This document shows positions 1-10,760 of a DNA stretch of 64,000 nt, piece after piece. Under the pieces are notes generated by a model that did no database searches, had not been told where the DNA came from, and was given only the letters and a program-made list of their open reading frames with translations. The first letter of the stretch is position 1, and each line of letters opens with the position of its first letter. Both the position numbers and the translations under genes were made by a program. Source of the DNA: Pseudo-nitzschia pungens (lineage: Eukaryota; Bacillariophyta; Bacillariophyceae; Bacillariales; Bacillariaceae); assembly GCA_037355855.1 (NCBI GenBank), contig CM074764.1:744001-808000 (forward strand). The letters run 5' to 3'.

Positions 1-1141
1 AGAAGAAGAAGCAAGGGTGCCTCCGTCCCGTTCGGTTCCGAGCCGGTGGTAGGCTTTCAGGATGGAAACGTATCGATCCGCGTATTTTTCGCGCCACAAC
101 TGGGAGTGCCGGTAGCTCCCGATGGACGGGGGAATGTGCCCCGCAATGTACACCCCGGCGATGCGGGTGCGAGTGCGAGTTGTGGCGTTGGTGGCGGTCC
201 CCGTGGCTGCATCGGTATTGGCACCGGCGTCGGTGCCCTCCGAGGCCGCGGCCGCGTGTCGGAGCTGCGACTCGAGCCATTCGAACTGGCCGAGGGGATC
301 GTCCGTTTCGTCGTTTTCGTTGTCGACCGACGGCTCGTGTTTGACGGAATAAATCACCGTGTTGAGCGACACGATCAGCACCGAGGACGACGGAGAAATG
401 GCCACGGTTCTCGAAAAGTAGCCCCCGCGGGCAAAGGTTTGGGCTTCCGTCTCCGAGAGGAAGGATTCCCCCAGGCCGTTCCGCACCATGGTCAGCAGCG
501 CGTTTGGGATCCGGCCATCGGCGTACGCATCTGCATCTGCGTACGCATCTGCGTCTTCCTCCGCATCCTCCTCCTCGGTGCTGTTGGCAAGGATGGGATC
601 GTCCGCATCCTCGGCGGCGGCAGCAGCAGCAGTGGTAGTAGTGGTAGTAGTAGTGTCCAGATAATAGTCCGGCACCAGATCGTTGTTTCCCAGCACCGGA
701 ACAATGGGGGTTCCCGGAAACACCGATGCGATCGATCGAACGCAAGGTCGACAGAACGGATTCCGTAAAGGCGATCGGATCGACGCCGCGGATCGTTTCC
801 GTTGCGTGCCGTGAAAAGTCTCCCGTCACCAAGACGAATCGGAGGAGGGACGTCTCGCTGTCGTTGTCGTTGTCGTTGTTGTTGTTGCTATCGTTGCCGT
901 TGCTATCGTCGTGTTGTTGGCTGCTGCTGCTTCTGCTGTCGAGAGAGGCGGATCTGGCGTCGAGGAGTGCCGATTCCAGCAGCGATCGGGGCGCATCGCA
1001 CCCGACCCTTCCGAGCGGATACCGGAGGAGGGTTTCGTTTCCGGGCAGCCCGCAATCGTTGCCGCTGCGGTGCCCCGAGGCATCGCGCATTCCGTAGAGC
1101 GGATCGAGGTGCAGATCGCTCAGCCAGAGAAAGAATCCCAT
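1..1141 (-). CDS. Acid sphingomyelinase-like / endopolyphosphatase-type metallophosphoesterase, 3' end outside window, one frameshift
   Basis: The protein reads from an ATG at 1141 to the left edge. Calcineurin-like metallophosphoesterase motifs appear in order: LSDLHLDP (first metal ligands), VTGDFSRH (GDxxxH), LGNND (GNxD) and AGHIPPSIGSY near the edge, the C-terminal GHxPP motif typical of acid sphingomyelinase-like phosphodiesterases and vacuolar endopolyphosphatases. The substrate cannot be told from the sequence. The reading frame changes by one base around 715-740, between ESVLSTLRSI and VFPGTPIVPV, where CGAT is tandemly duplicated and a GG pair also occurs. Acidic Asn/Asp and Thr/Ala runs interrupt the domain. 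The ATG sits only six residues before the first metal motif. The frame is open further upstream to a TTTCCTAG at about 1260 that could be a splice acceptor, so a first exon with a signal peptide is likely but was not located. Confidence 0.82.
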   Translation of the reverse strand, partial: MGFFLWLSDLHLDPLYGMRDASGHRSGNDCGLPGNETLLRYPLGRVGCDAPRSLLESALLDARSASLDSRSSSSQQHDDSNGNDSNNNNDNDNDSETSLLRFVLVTGDFSRHATETIRGVDPIAFTESVLSTLRSIDRIGVSGNPHCSGAGKQRSGAGLLSGHYYYHYYHCCCCRRRGCGRSHPCQQHRGGGCGGRRRCVRRCRCVRRWPDPKRAADHGAERPGGILPLGDGSPNLCPRGLLFENRGHFSVVLGADRVAQHGDLFRQTRAVGRQRKRRNGRSPRPVRMARVAAPTRGRGLGGHRRRCQYRCSHGDRHQRHNSHSHPHRRGVHCGAHSPVHRELPALPVVARKIRGSIRFHPESLPPARNRTGRRHPCFFF

Positions 1142-2760
1142 GGTTGTAAAGTTGTTGTTGTCGTCGTCCGTCGTCGCTGTGATTGTCGTCGTTGTCGCGA
1201 TTGTTGCGCTCGCTGTTGGAGTGCGGGTGGAAGCATCGGCGAGAGCGATACAACCCAAACTAGGAAAGGCTTCGAAATTCCTCGGATGGTGCCGATGGAT
1301 TGATTCGTTTCGGTTGTCCGCTGTCCCTCTGTCCGCTGGTTCGTGTCGATGGTCGCAACTATTGCATTACCGATAGTCTTAGAAGACTGGGGAAGAACAA
1401 TACCGTGTTGGTACCGTACGGTACCGTAACTTAGTTACTGCAAGTTGGTCTCAAGAATCTAGAATCCGAAGTTGCTGGAGAGGCTGGAGAGAGGAGAGAG
1501 GTTGCGCCGAACAGTATTTTGTTTTGCGAAGAACGGTATGAAATTTTAAATTTGTCACGATGAGGGATGATGCCACGAATAACGGATAATGCCGTTTGGC
1601 CGTAGCGAAGTCCCACGCGAAGGTAATTTACGGTATGATAGCCGTACCGGTAGGAGGTACCGTACTACGGTGTAATCTTACTGGTATGCAGTAAGTTAAG
1701 GTTATTGAGAATTGAGAATGTTGCATACCGTTCTGAGTAAAGTAGCCTTAATTAAGGCTTACTCGCACGATTGATTTTGATTCATTCATTCTTTTTTTGT
1801 TAGTCACGCAGTATTAGTAGTACGGTACAGCGGTACAAGGCAAGGCTAAGAATGTTGCAGACAACTCCTCGTCCTTCTTCTACCCTACCTGCCTTGACCT
1901 CCCAATGAACTAACCTTACCCGCGTGTTTCGATTGTCATCACAGGAGTGCAATGTTGCTAGTTAGTTAGTTGTCCTCCCACGATGCTCTCAACGTGAATT
2001 CTTTCCCCTCTTTCTTCTGTTTTGAAATCCACAATAGTAGGAGTAGTAGTAGTAGTAGGAAACAAGAACACCCAGGATCCAGCAGCACCACCATCTTCTC
2101 CTTCTTCTCAATTGTTGCAAGAACTACTAGTACGAGTAGTAGTAGTAGTAGTAGTGGTAGCAACCTTAGTCGTCATCGTACTGGCACCCATCATGATGAT
2201 GATGTCTTCAACCCACCCTCACGATTTTCTCTTCTCTCATTATTCGGGTAAACGGATGATGGACGGACGGACCGCCCATCACAGCCCTCGAACAGTAAGA
2301 ATGATCTGCAATGACACCGGTAATCTCAACGCTCCAAAGCAGTACGTAAAGTTATGAATGAATCATCGTCAAAATCAAAAAATCCAGGTGATGCCCCTTC
2401 CAATAACGATACGAAATACTTCGTGACATTTTGAGATGGCATGATTTTCGGCCACCGGTACCGGTACGGGTAGTGAAGTTTCAAAATACTACCGCACGGA
2501 AAAACAATGATCTCGACCAACAACAATAACAATCATATTATTCTGATTCTCAACCACCTTCCGTCCCGTAACGGCTGCTCTTGAATATCTTACTCCCACG
2601 CTTCGCTTTGCTCTTTCGCGCCATTTCCATCGAGGCGCCCGCCCTTCTTGACCCCGGAGCGGTGAGCTCGATAGTAACACAATCGAAAGATCGTCCTCTT
2701 GCACGCAATTACCGGCATCGTCGGAACGAAACGAAACGAAACGAAACGACAAGGGTTGGC
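1142..2760. other. Intergenic, AT-rich with trinucleotide repeats
   Basis: No supported gene. It holds GTACCGTA/TACCGGTA-type palindromic words around 1410-1440 and 1640-1670, two AAGGTTA/TAACCTT words near 1696 and 1914, and two (AGT)n tracts at 2037-2060 and 2127-2160. The part just before 2761 is probably the promoter and 5' UTR of the sulfotransferase gene, with repeats of ACGAA near 2730. Confidence 0.6.
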
Positions 2761-4593
2761 ATGGATAGTTCGGCGTTGCGCGGTGCGCGTAGCGAGGACT
2801 CCCGCTCGTTTGCGAGCATCGACGATGGCGGGGATCGCGGCTTGGACCGCGTATTGGGATTGAGATGTCTCTCGATCGTTCTGTCCTACCTCGAAGAATG
2901 CGACGGAACGTCCTTTCTCCTCTGCCAAAAGCGCTACTGGACCGACACTATCTTGCCCCTGTTGCGGCTCCCGCCGGAATCGAGAGCGAGCAAACATCAA
3001 TCGGCGGAAACGAAAACGAAAACCAAAAAAAAGAAAAAACACAGGCATCGAATGTCGGGTCGCAACGGCAAACCGGCCGTGAGCATCCCCGATGCGTCCG
3101 TGAGATTGGATCGTCTGAACACGAGGCGTTGGAACGCGAGACGGAGGAGACCCTGCGATCGCGGTCTCACGACGGCGCAGATCGCGGAGGCCGAATGGGA
3201 GGAAACGCTCGCTTCCCACCACCGGAAGCAAGCGAGCGATGGGAACGACGACGAAACGGCGGCGGAGACCAATGGCGCCCGTCCCTGTTCGCCCCGGCGG
3301 TTTCGATCGATCATGAATCCGCCCCTGCTGCGCTTTTACGATGGCCAGAGCGTTCCCGGCTCGAGCGCGGCGCGCTGTTTCAAGACCGGCACCACCTGCC
3401 TGGCGTCGTATCCGAGGTCCGGAAACACGCTGCTGCGGAGCCTGCTGGAAACGGCAACCGGATTTTGCACGTCCAGCGACACCCGACCGGACCGGAATCT
3501 GTCGGTGGCGCTCGCGGAAAAGCCCCCGTTTTTTTGCGGGGAGGGCCTGGCGCCGAACGCCGAAGATTCGACCCTTTCTCCGTTCCTGCCGCCGCTATCG
3601 GTCGGTGGTGGCGGTGGTCGAAATCGAAATGGAAATCGAAATCGAAATGGAAATCGAAACCCGCGGCTCCCTCCCCCACCGATCTGCAAGACCCACTGGC
3701 CGGAGCGCATCGGTTGCCACGCCTACGATTGCAACCGGGTCGTTTTGCTGGTCCGGAATCCCTTCGACGCGACGGATTCCTACTGGCACATGAGCCTGAC
3801 CAATACCCACACGGAAAAGGTGGCGCCGTCCGTGACCGAAGAGCACCTCGGGTTTTACACGGCCCTGGTCCGGCACGAAATCCTGCAGGTGTGGATGGGA
3901 TTCCTGGACTATTACTGGAGGGAATGTGCGCGCCACGAGATTCCGTTGCTCCTGGTGCGGTACGAGGATCTCGTCCTGTCTCCGAAGCGCGAATTGCGCC
4001 GGATCCTCGAGTTTTGCTGCGACTCCCACCGAGACGGTGGAGAGCATTGGTGGAAGGAGCGGCTGGAGGAAGTCACGAGAGATGCCGACTCGGACCGATC
4101 CTCGTCGTCGGCGGAGAAGGCTCGGTACGGTTATCGATCTTCGTCGTCGACTACCGGTAACGCGACCGACGATTTGGAGGGTGGTGCTGCCGCGAGCACA
4201 ACGGTGCCGTCGTGTTCGGATTGCAACAGCAGCAGCAGCAGCAACAACAACAACAGTCACCCCAGCATCGGGAGATCCCTGAGGAAAGGGGGAAACTTCT
4301 CGCCTAGCCTTTTGAAGGCGATACATGACCTCGACGATAATGGCTGGCTGGAGCGTCTGGGCTACCACGTTCACCTCCAAGGTTTTCCGAACAACCTGGA
4401 TCGGTTGCCCCCCGTACCGGTGCTCGATTTGCACGGGGGCGATGATGACGAGCGGAGAGAATCCTCCATGACCATCAATGTCCCGGACGTCTCCCTCGAA
4501 CTGCGACCGCGGGACAGTCCCTACGGTCGCAACATGACGTACTGGAGGCGACAACGAACCGAGATGGATACCCGGCCGTTTCCGACCGTGTGA
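2761..4593 (+). CDS. F-box-like / sulfotransferase fusion protein
   Basis: A 610-residue protein. The catalytic part is a PAPS-dependent sulfotransferase: the 5'-phosphosulfate loop YPRSGNT at about residues 215-221, the 3'-phosphate motif RNPFDATDSYWH at about 331-342, and a downstream LVRYEDLVLSP, as in Golgi or cytosolic sulfotransferases including the WSCD type. The N-terminus (about residues 30-65) has the pattern LGLRCLSIVLSYLEECDGTS followed by a Trp and LPLLRLP, which resembles the F-box-like start of many diatom proteins. No signal peptide or membrane segment is visible. The frame is open upstream to 2581 but without an ATG, so 2761 is taken as the start. An Arg/Asn hexanucleotide repeat (about 3620-3660) and Ser/Asn-rich tracts (4200-4260) are insertions in the domain. 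The sulfotransferase call is firm; the F-box part is tentative. Confidence 0.85.
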   Translation: MDSSALRGARSEDSRSFASIDDGGDRGLDRVLGLRCLSIVLSYLEECDGTSFLLCQKRYWTDTILPLLRLPPESRASKHQSAETKTKTKKKKKHRHRMSGRNGKPAVSIPDASVRLDRLNTRRWNARRRRPCDRGLTTAQIAEAEWEETLASHHRKQASDGNDDETAAETNGARPCSPRRFRSIMNPPLLRFYDGQSVPGSSAARCFKTGTTCLASYPRSGNTLLRSLLETATGFCTSSDTRPDRNLSVALAEKPPFFCGEGLAPNAEDSTLSPFLPPLSVGGGGGRNRNGNRNRNGNRNPRLPPPPICKTHWPERIGCHAYDCNRVVLLVRNPFDATDSYWHMSLTNTHTEKVAPSVTEEHLGFYTALVRHEILQVWMGFLDYYWRECARHEIPLLLVRYEDLVLSPKRELRRILEFCCDSHRDGGEHWWKERLEEVTRDADSDRSSSSAEKARYGYRSSSSTTGNATDDLEGGAAASTTVPSCSDCNSSSSSNNNNSHPSIGRSLRKGGNFSPSLLKAIHDLDDNGWLERLGYHVHLQGFPNNLDRLPPVPVLDLHGGDDDERRESSMTINVPDVSLELRPRDSPYGRNMTYWRRQRTEMDTRPFPTV

Positions 4594-4941
4594 AGCACGC
4601 TCGCGTCCGTGCGAACCAAAACATGCGCGTTTCACTTTTGAGAGTAAAAGCAATCAAACCAACACGACGCGGCAAATCGGTCGTATACAGATAGAAACAA
4701 TGTCATCCATACTGATTCAATGATTGTAAGCTGCTTTAGTAAGGTACATGTCATTGTTACAATCTAAGTCGCGGCCTTGACGATGGCAATAGAATACATA
4801 TTCAAAATCCCCCCGAGTCTTCCCTCTGATAAATTTAAGCGGCTCTCTATCGCAGTATTGGTTACTGCAGAGGCTTCCATTTTCTTTTGATCACAAAAAT
4901 GTATGTGTCCAAAACCCGAATACGAAGCTGCCTCTCGTGCC
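4594..4941. other. Short convergent intergenic gap
   Basis: Lies between the ends of two converging genes and presumably holds both 3' UTRs. No repeat or RNA gene was seen. Confidence 0.5.
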
Positions 4942-5511
4942 TCACCTCAGAGACTCCTCGCTCATATACCTGGAATGATACTCTGGATCTATCGTGCCCA
5001 CGAACTCGGTCGATCGCAACGACTTCAGAAGGACCTCGATGTCTTGTGAAAATTCTTCGTGCAAAGAGCTCGTTTTCCGGAACGTATTTTCTTCTGTGTT
5101 AGTGGACATGATTTCCGAAACGGTCAACGAGGCATTTGTACCGTCGGACGAAACGGAAGACGATAGCGATCTTTTGGGCGGGACGTCGAAGGCCATTCGT
5201 AAATCCGTTTGTAGCATTCGCCGTAATCTATAGGAGTATTTCCCCCTGTTGCTTCTCTGTTTCGGTCGCTTTGTCACCGCAACTCCCTTTGAATTCGCAG
5301 CCCTGCTTTGCAACTCAGCTGCAGGGTTCGATCTCTTCCCTCTCACGGGAGGAATACCGCCAGCCGAGGCAGACTGAAAAAAAAAGTGTTTGGCGTTGTC
5401 TCCATCGGTAGCATTCCAGCTTGCGTTTGCTCGCGACATGTGTCGTTCTCCTCTCACTCGTACAGACATCATAGTGCTTCTGCGTCTTGTATCGTAGGAT
5501 GCACAAGTCAT
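4942..5511 (-). CDS. Hypothetical protein, basic and Ser-rich
   Basis: An ATG-initiated frame of 189 residues (open further upstream to 5706 without an ATG). The middle is basic (PVRGKRSNPAAEL, VTKRPKQRSNRGKYSYRLRR) and the C-terminal half is Ser/Glu-rich (SLSSSVSSDGTNASL). It ends SRYMSEESLR. No known domain, signal peptide or membrane segment is visible. Composition looks protein-like and the opposite strand has no equally long frame, but without a homologue this could be a chance frame. It converges on the sulfotransferase gene with a 350 bp gap. Confidence 0.45.
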   Translation of the reverse strand: MTCASYDTRRRSTMMSVRVRGERHMSRANASWNATDGDNAKHFFFQSASAGGIPPVRGKRSNPAAELQSRAANSKGVAVTKRPKQRSNRGKYSYRLRRMLQTDLRMAFDVPPKRSLSSSVSSDGTNASLTVSEIMSTNTEENTFRKTSSLHEEFSQDIEVLLKSLRSTEFVGTIDPEYHSRYMSEESLR

Positions 5512-6671
5512 CGAGAATGGGTTAAGCCTTCCTTTTGGATAAAACTTATAATGACAAACGGTGGGCGTCTCTGGTTCGAGGGTAATCACTCTCGTTTCAT
5601 TTTTACTTCGTACTTCACGCCGTTGGAGCGAAGCGGAAGGTAAGATTACTTGTAATCGAATTTTGATTACTACGTTGGTCCAAGATTGATGATGATTGAT
5701 TGCCAACGCAGAAGGATTGAATCTGATGGGGTTAAGCAGCAGCTGAAACAGTATTTTACATTTGTTTATTTATGTTTTCAGGCTATTGATGTAGAGGAAT
5801 CGTAACTGTAATACTGAATCTCATAAGGATGATCACATTCCTTCAACTGTAGATTGAACTTGAAGTACACGTTTACTGGTATGAACATATTACTGAAATG
5901 AAAATTTTCTAATAGTTATTGCAAATGTCTGTGAATCATCTCAAGGTCTCCGAAATTAAGGTTACTGTGTAGGTCTCCGAAAGGTTTATGACGTGGTAAG
6001 TTCCGGCTCTCGGTTCTTGAATCTGCAGAAGATAAGTTCATGAATATGGTAGTCAAGGGTAGTAATCGGAACTTAACTTCAAACCACATCTCGGTAACGT
6101 ATTGCTCTGAGGAAAGTAACATCGACTGATCGGGCAACAATATTCGCTCAGCTCAACACTAAGTTACTTATGGAAAATGAGAAAAGCGGCAAGTGTGTAT
6201 TAGATTGTGAGCGTTTGAAAGGTATTATTTTTTTCTACCGCATCGTTGTGTGGCTACCGTACAATTCTCGACGTAGACAGAATTCATTTCCGCAAAATAT
6301 GACAGGGGTAGAAATTCTACTAGAAAATGAAGTACTGCAAAAAATAAATGAGGACAGATGTTCTCCGGGCTAAGCATAATGAATCGATACGCGAAAACCG
6401 GTATCGCACCGGTTGCGAAACTTCAAATAAAAGCAAATATAACTAAGCCTTACCGTAATAACAAAAAGAGAAATTGGATGTTCAATGACTTACTGTTTTA
6501 TATAAGTAATTCTTCGGTAGTTGACTTTATTCTTCTTTCCATCAATCATCAAGAAAAGTGCTCTAATTCCAAAAAATTCGAAAAACTTCAGTCATCAAGC
6601 ACCGTGGTATTGAGGTAGGTTTCCATGCTGGCTTATTCGAGCAAAAACTGAAAAGCACACTTAATTACTTA
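5512..6671. other. Intergenic, AT-rich
   Basis: Only short frames with no recognisable content. It includes the probable 5' region of the minus-strand hypothetical gene and ends at the retrotransposon LTR. Confidence 0.5.
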
Positions 6672-7596
6672 TGAAGATATTCAAGGTGGTGCTATGATCT
6701 GTGCTAAGGCTCCTGTGTAGGAGAGTGTACTGGGACTACAGCAGGCAGCAGCCTCCAGTAACTGACTAACAGGTGCTGAGCTGAGTGCTAGAGCTGTGTG
6801 CTAATTGCTAGCATACAGGCTTAGCAGCAGGCTTAGCAACAGGCTTAGCAGCAGACCTATATCCTACTATCCTGTTTAGTATGGATGCTAGCAGAGTTTA
6901 CTAGGGTCGCCGCGTACGATTTGTACCAATCGTACGTACCCCGAGTAAAGCACCTGTTATGGTGTAGCTAAATGCTACAGGGTTAGGGTTGCTAAGGCTA
7001 CGAGATACTGAAAGATGCTAACCTACCATGATACCAATGCTCTGATACTATGCTACCGCCGGGGTCGGGTCATTGGTGTATAATATGTACCATGACCGGA
7101 TACCCGGCCCAAACAGTTACCCAACGCGCTAGCATACGCGAGTTATTATCGCTAGCACACGATTGGATATAATTAAGCGAAGCTTAATTAAGCAAAGCTA
7201 CGCTACGATACTCCGATACGCTACCCGTAGAATACAGTACCAGAGCTACAGAGCTCTGTTATTATACGAGTTATCGGAGCGCTGTCACAATACGATACAG
7301 AGCTGAGCGCTTTGGCTCAGCTCCCCTTTATTCACTCTTTTCTTTATACTCTAAAATAAACACACCTATCATGCCCTCCTTTACGACCGATTCCGATGTA
7401 CCTCTAGGGAAGTGCCTTGTATTGCTTGAGCGTATGCAATAGACCTTGAACAGTCCACTGTAGACTCACGATTTGCCAGGACTTTATGTATTATTATTGT
7501 TAAGGCTTTTCCTTATTTACAGACCAGTACGAGTCGAACTTATCTACAAGTCGATTAAGTTCCCCGAAGACCGCTGACGAGCGGATATCATCACAG
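6672..7596 (+). repeat. 5' LTR, intact
   Basis: 925 bp, TG...CA ends. Contains short direct repeats of AGGCTTAGCAGC near 6818-6855, an inverted CGTACGATT/AATCGTACG pair near 6913-6936, and AATAAA near 7355 as a possible polyadenylation signal. Matches the split 3' LTR almost perfectly. Confidence 0.92.
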
Positions 7597-8602
7597 TTTA
7601 TCAGACCCACCGCTCGACCCACTACGAACTGGGACGCCGGCTAGAGCGTGTGAAGAAACCCAGCTGGCTGATCACCACTGGCATCCATGCCTACACTTGG
7701 ATGTAAAACATCAGCTTATTGGACCTACAGCTGACATCGCGAGATCCCTGATGTTAATGGGGAGCCCTTCCCCAGACACGCGACCGACCGGAGCCCACAC
7801 ATCCACCTCTGGGGCCTGTTGATACGCAGTTGTTGATACAGTAGATGAGCATCATGGTGGCACCATGGAGGCTCGATCCGGTAGGGGAAGGAGCAGGACG
7901 TGGAGAAAGCAGCGTCCATGATTTCCTGTTATTTTTACAGGATTCAAGGGGGACGCTTGCTTGCCACGGATGGAACCACACTAGAAAAGAATTTTCGTGG
8001 AGACAGACCACCACGTACTTTCCAGTGAAGACAGTGTCCAGCAGACCAAGGACATGACGTCAGGCCCATCCGAAATAACGAGGCGCAGACAACCTCGAAC
8101 CTGCTATACCATCGAATTTTTTGATTTTTAGCCAAGGGAACTTGGAATCAGACAAGCCAAGAACCCTGAGATCTGTCATATCTCAGAATCAAATCGATTG
8201 GTCCAGAGCAGAGCAGAAAGACCGGATAGAATTCTTCTTTTGGTCGTAACCAACCATTCAACCATCGAATCGGAACCATCGATGTGGATACCTTTCTTCT
8301 TAGGCGTCGGCACGAAACTGTTGACACGAAGACGTCGACACGGAACAATTGACAACCCACTGTCGACACGGAACAATCGATACTGTCGACACGGAACAAT
8401 CGACTCGTACCATCGATTCAAATGTTCTTCTTTTTGGATGACAACACAAACGCTGACGTGATACCTTTCTTGACACGATACCTTTTCTTTTGGCCGTCAT
8501 CGATACAGACCTTCGATCGACAACTTGGATGGAAACAGTCCCCACCACAAAAGAATTTGGTTTAGAAACTGAAGCAAATTAGGTAATCAAAGCAAGACAA
8601 CC
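7597..8602 (+). other. Retrotransposon leader between 5' LTR and gag
   Basis: About 1 kb with no long plus-strand frame. It begins with a possible primer-binding site and contains, at about 8320-8405, three to four copies of a 16 bp unit (GTCGACACGGAACAAT) with variable spacers. Such a long leader could carry packaging or dimerisation signals; that is inference. Confidence 0.6.
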
Positions 8603-10261
8603 ATGGCCAAGCAAACTAGAAGCCAAGCCGCCGCCGCTGCAGCCGCCGCCGGAGACGGCGCCCCTGGAGCTGTCCCTGGAGGTGGCGCTGCCCCTGGAGG
8701 CGGCGCTGTCCCTGGAGGCGACGCTCCTCCGCCTGGAGTTGCCCCTGGAGCTGGAGCCGGCGCCACTGGAGCTGTCCCTGGAGTCGCTGGCGCCGCCGTT
8801 GTTGGAGCGCTCCCCCCTGCCGGAGCGCCTGGAGCCGGTGTTCCCCCTGCCGGAGCGCCTGAAATCCCTCCTTTTGCTCCTGCCGGAGCCTCCAGAGTCC
8901 AACAGGAACCAAACCTTGACATCCAACCCCGATCTGAAATGATCCTTCTTGCTGCTATTCAAGAACTGAGAGCAATGCGCAGCGAGAATGCGGCCCGGAT
9001 TGCTGCTGACGCTGCTGCTGCCGCCGCTCGAGAGGATGCAGCCCGGATTGCTGCCGCCGCTGCTGCTGCCGCCGTTCGTGCCCCTGCTCCTGCTCCTGCA
9101 CCTGCAGGGGCTAGTCCTGATACCCTCCAAGCCCATGCCACAGCCCAAGCTAATGGTGGAATCTCTGGATACAAGAATGGAGCAAAGCTCAGCTCAAAGG
9201 AGTTAGACCTCCACAAGATCCTCTCTGGTTTCAGCAACAGTGATACGGCGGATGAACTATTCCGGAACGGCCTCAACAGCATCAAGGCGATCCAACAGCT
9301 CTCTGCCAAGGAACTCCCCAAGTACCTCCGTGACTTCAATGGGGGTCGTCATCCGATGTGCCCCTACCATGAACGAGTATTCATCGGACTATCCTTCCGA
9401 CAATCCTTTCAGCTTCTTTCGGAATGGATCCGCTACCAACCTCTCATTGGTATCAAGCCTACAGCCCATACTTGGCTTAGTGATCCCCTCGCAGCCGACC
9501 GAACTCGCCAACGCCTACATGAAATGCAGACCGCCGACAAGGAGGCCGTCTCCTCGTCCATTACTCCGCCGAAGCTCACCAACCTTGACAACTTCCGTCA
9601 ATGGGAAGAAAGTTTCCGTCAGTTCCTCCGCTTCCAGTACAATGAACAAGGGTTCCCCCTATCATACGTCATCCGTCCGAAGGAGCAAGAGACGGTGACT
9701 GCAGCAGAGAGATCCGCCACTGTTGGGAAGGACGGGACTTTTTCCAACTGGATGGATTATAATGTTCGATGTGCCACGCTTGAAGGCCCGCAATTTGTCA
9801 CTGACAACCACGACGTTTGGGTGTTGCTCTGCAACGCAGTCCGTGATGGCCCTGCCTGGGCCTACACTAGAAGGTACAAAGACGCGAAGAATCCGACTGG
9901 GAACGCCCGAGCGGCTTTCCTACATCTCTACGAGAATGCCTTCTCCGCAACCAACGTCGCGGCTATTCTTGACAAGGTCCGTACCGGCATGTACACCTCC
10001 CGCTACACAGGAGACTCTCGAACATACGACTTTGAGAAGCACTGCAGAACTTGGTTGAATTTCCAGACTACGCTCTCCAACCACAACAAGTTGCACGACG
10101 AAGAGGACTTCACCATGCGTTTCATCCACAGCATCCAAGATGATCGGTTTGAGAACCCCAAGATCCAGATCTTTGAAACCGACAAGTACACCAAGGACTT
10201 CAACGAGTGCGTCTCGTACTTCAAGAGGTGCCTTGGCATACGAAAAATGGGTGCGGTTTGA
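8603..10261 (+). CDS. Gag-like protein of the LTR retrotransposon
   Basis: 552 residues starting MAKQTRSQ. Residues 8-170 are an Ala/Pro/Gly-rich low-complexity arm (PGGGAAPGGG, PAGAPGAG). From about residue 195 (GAKLSSKELDLHKILSGFSN) to the end is a globular, capsid-like region with LTNLDNFRQWEESFRQFLRF and a Trp-rich segment, similar in style to Gag of diatom Copia (CoDi) elements. There is no CCHC zinc knuckle and no fused protease or pol: the frame stops at the 3' LTR. The stop codon TGA is made from the LTR's own first bases (10259-10261). The role would be particle assembly, in cis or in trans with an autonomous partner. Confidence 0.85.
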   Translation: MAKQTRSQAAAAAAAAGDGAPGAVPGGGAAPGGGAVPGGDAPPPGVAPGAGAGATGAVPGVAGAAVVGALPPAGAPGAGVPPAGAPEIPPFAPAGASRVQQEPNLDIQPRSEMILLAAIQELRAMRSENAARIAADAAAAAAREDAARIAAAAAAAAVRAPAPAPAPAGASPDTLQAHATAQANGGISGYKNGAKLSSKELDLHKILSGFSNSDTADELFRNGLNSIKAIQQLSAKELPKYLRDFNGGRHPMCPYHERVFIGLSFRQSFQLLSEWIRYQPLIGIKPTAHTWLSDPLAADRTRQRLHEMQTADKEAVSSSITPPKLTNLDNFRQWEESFRQFLRFQYNEQGFPLSYVIRPKEQETVTAAERSATVGKDGTFSNWMDYNVRCATLEGPQFVTDNHDVWVLLCNAVRDGPAWAYTRRYKDAKNPTGNARAAFLHLYENAFSATNVAAILDKVRTGMYTSRYTGDSRTYDFEKHCRTWLNFQTTLSNHNKLHDEEDFTMRFIHSIQDDRFENPKIQIFETDKYTKDFNECVSYFKRCLGIRKMGAV

Positions 10262-10467
10262 AGATATTCAAGGTGGTGCTATGATCTGTGCTAAGGCTCC
10301 TGTGTAGGAGAGTGTACTGGGACTACAGCAGGCAGCAGCCTCCAGTAACTGACTAACAGGTGCTGAGCTGAGTGCTAGAGCTGTGTGCTAATTGCTAGCA
10401 TACAGGCTTAGCAGCAGGCTTAGCAACAGGCTTAGCAGCAGACCTATATCCTACTATCCTGTTTAGT

Positions 10468-10484
10468 ATGGATGCTAGCAGAGT
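10468..10484 (+). repeat. Target-site duplication, left copy
   Basis: 17 bp (18 if the ambiguous preceding T is counted), identical to 12179-12195 and present once in the intact 5' LTR at 6881-6897. Confidence 0.9.
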
Positions 10485-10726
10485 ACAATTTGCGCATTGC
10501 GCATTTTGTCCGACGTTCCGATGTTCCAGTACTAAAAATGCGTAGATTTCTACACAACTTTACCATGCGATATCTCGCTTCCTTTTACACCCCCAATCAC
10601 AACCCCAGGACCTACACATACTAACAGCGACCTCGCCTCTTTGATTCTGCTATTTGTTCAGTTGCTTGATGCTTTGTTTGGTTGAGTTGGTTGCCAATTC
10701 ACCACTCGACGGACGATCGATCGATC

Positions 10727-10760
<34 letters not shown>

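Noticed and set aside
46..768. Plus-strand frames of 240, 123 and 130 residues over 46-1303
   Set aside because: They are antisense shadows of the metallophosphoesterase, whose metal-binding motifs are on the minus strand.
2590..3231. Minus-strand 213-residue frame and other long frames opposite the sulfotransferase
   Set aside because: GC-rich codons leave the complementary frames open; only the plus-strand frame carries sulfotransferase motifs.
5315..5345. GGTTCGA word as a tRNA T-loop
   Set aside because: No acceptor or anticodon stem can be built around it, and other GGTTCGA words in the window also fail.
8320..8405. Possible CRISPR-like repeat
   Set aside because: Short 16 bp units with irregular 5-22 bp spacers inside a retrotransposon leader in a eukaryote; not a CRISPR array.
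8579..9148. Minus-strand Ser/Gly-rich 189-residue frame opposite gag
   Set aside because: A mirror of the Ala/Pro/Gly-repeat arm of gag, with no independent support.
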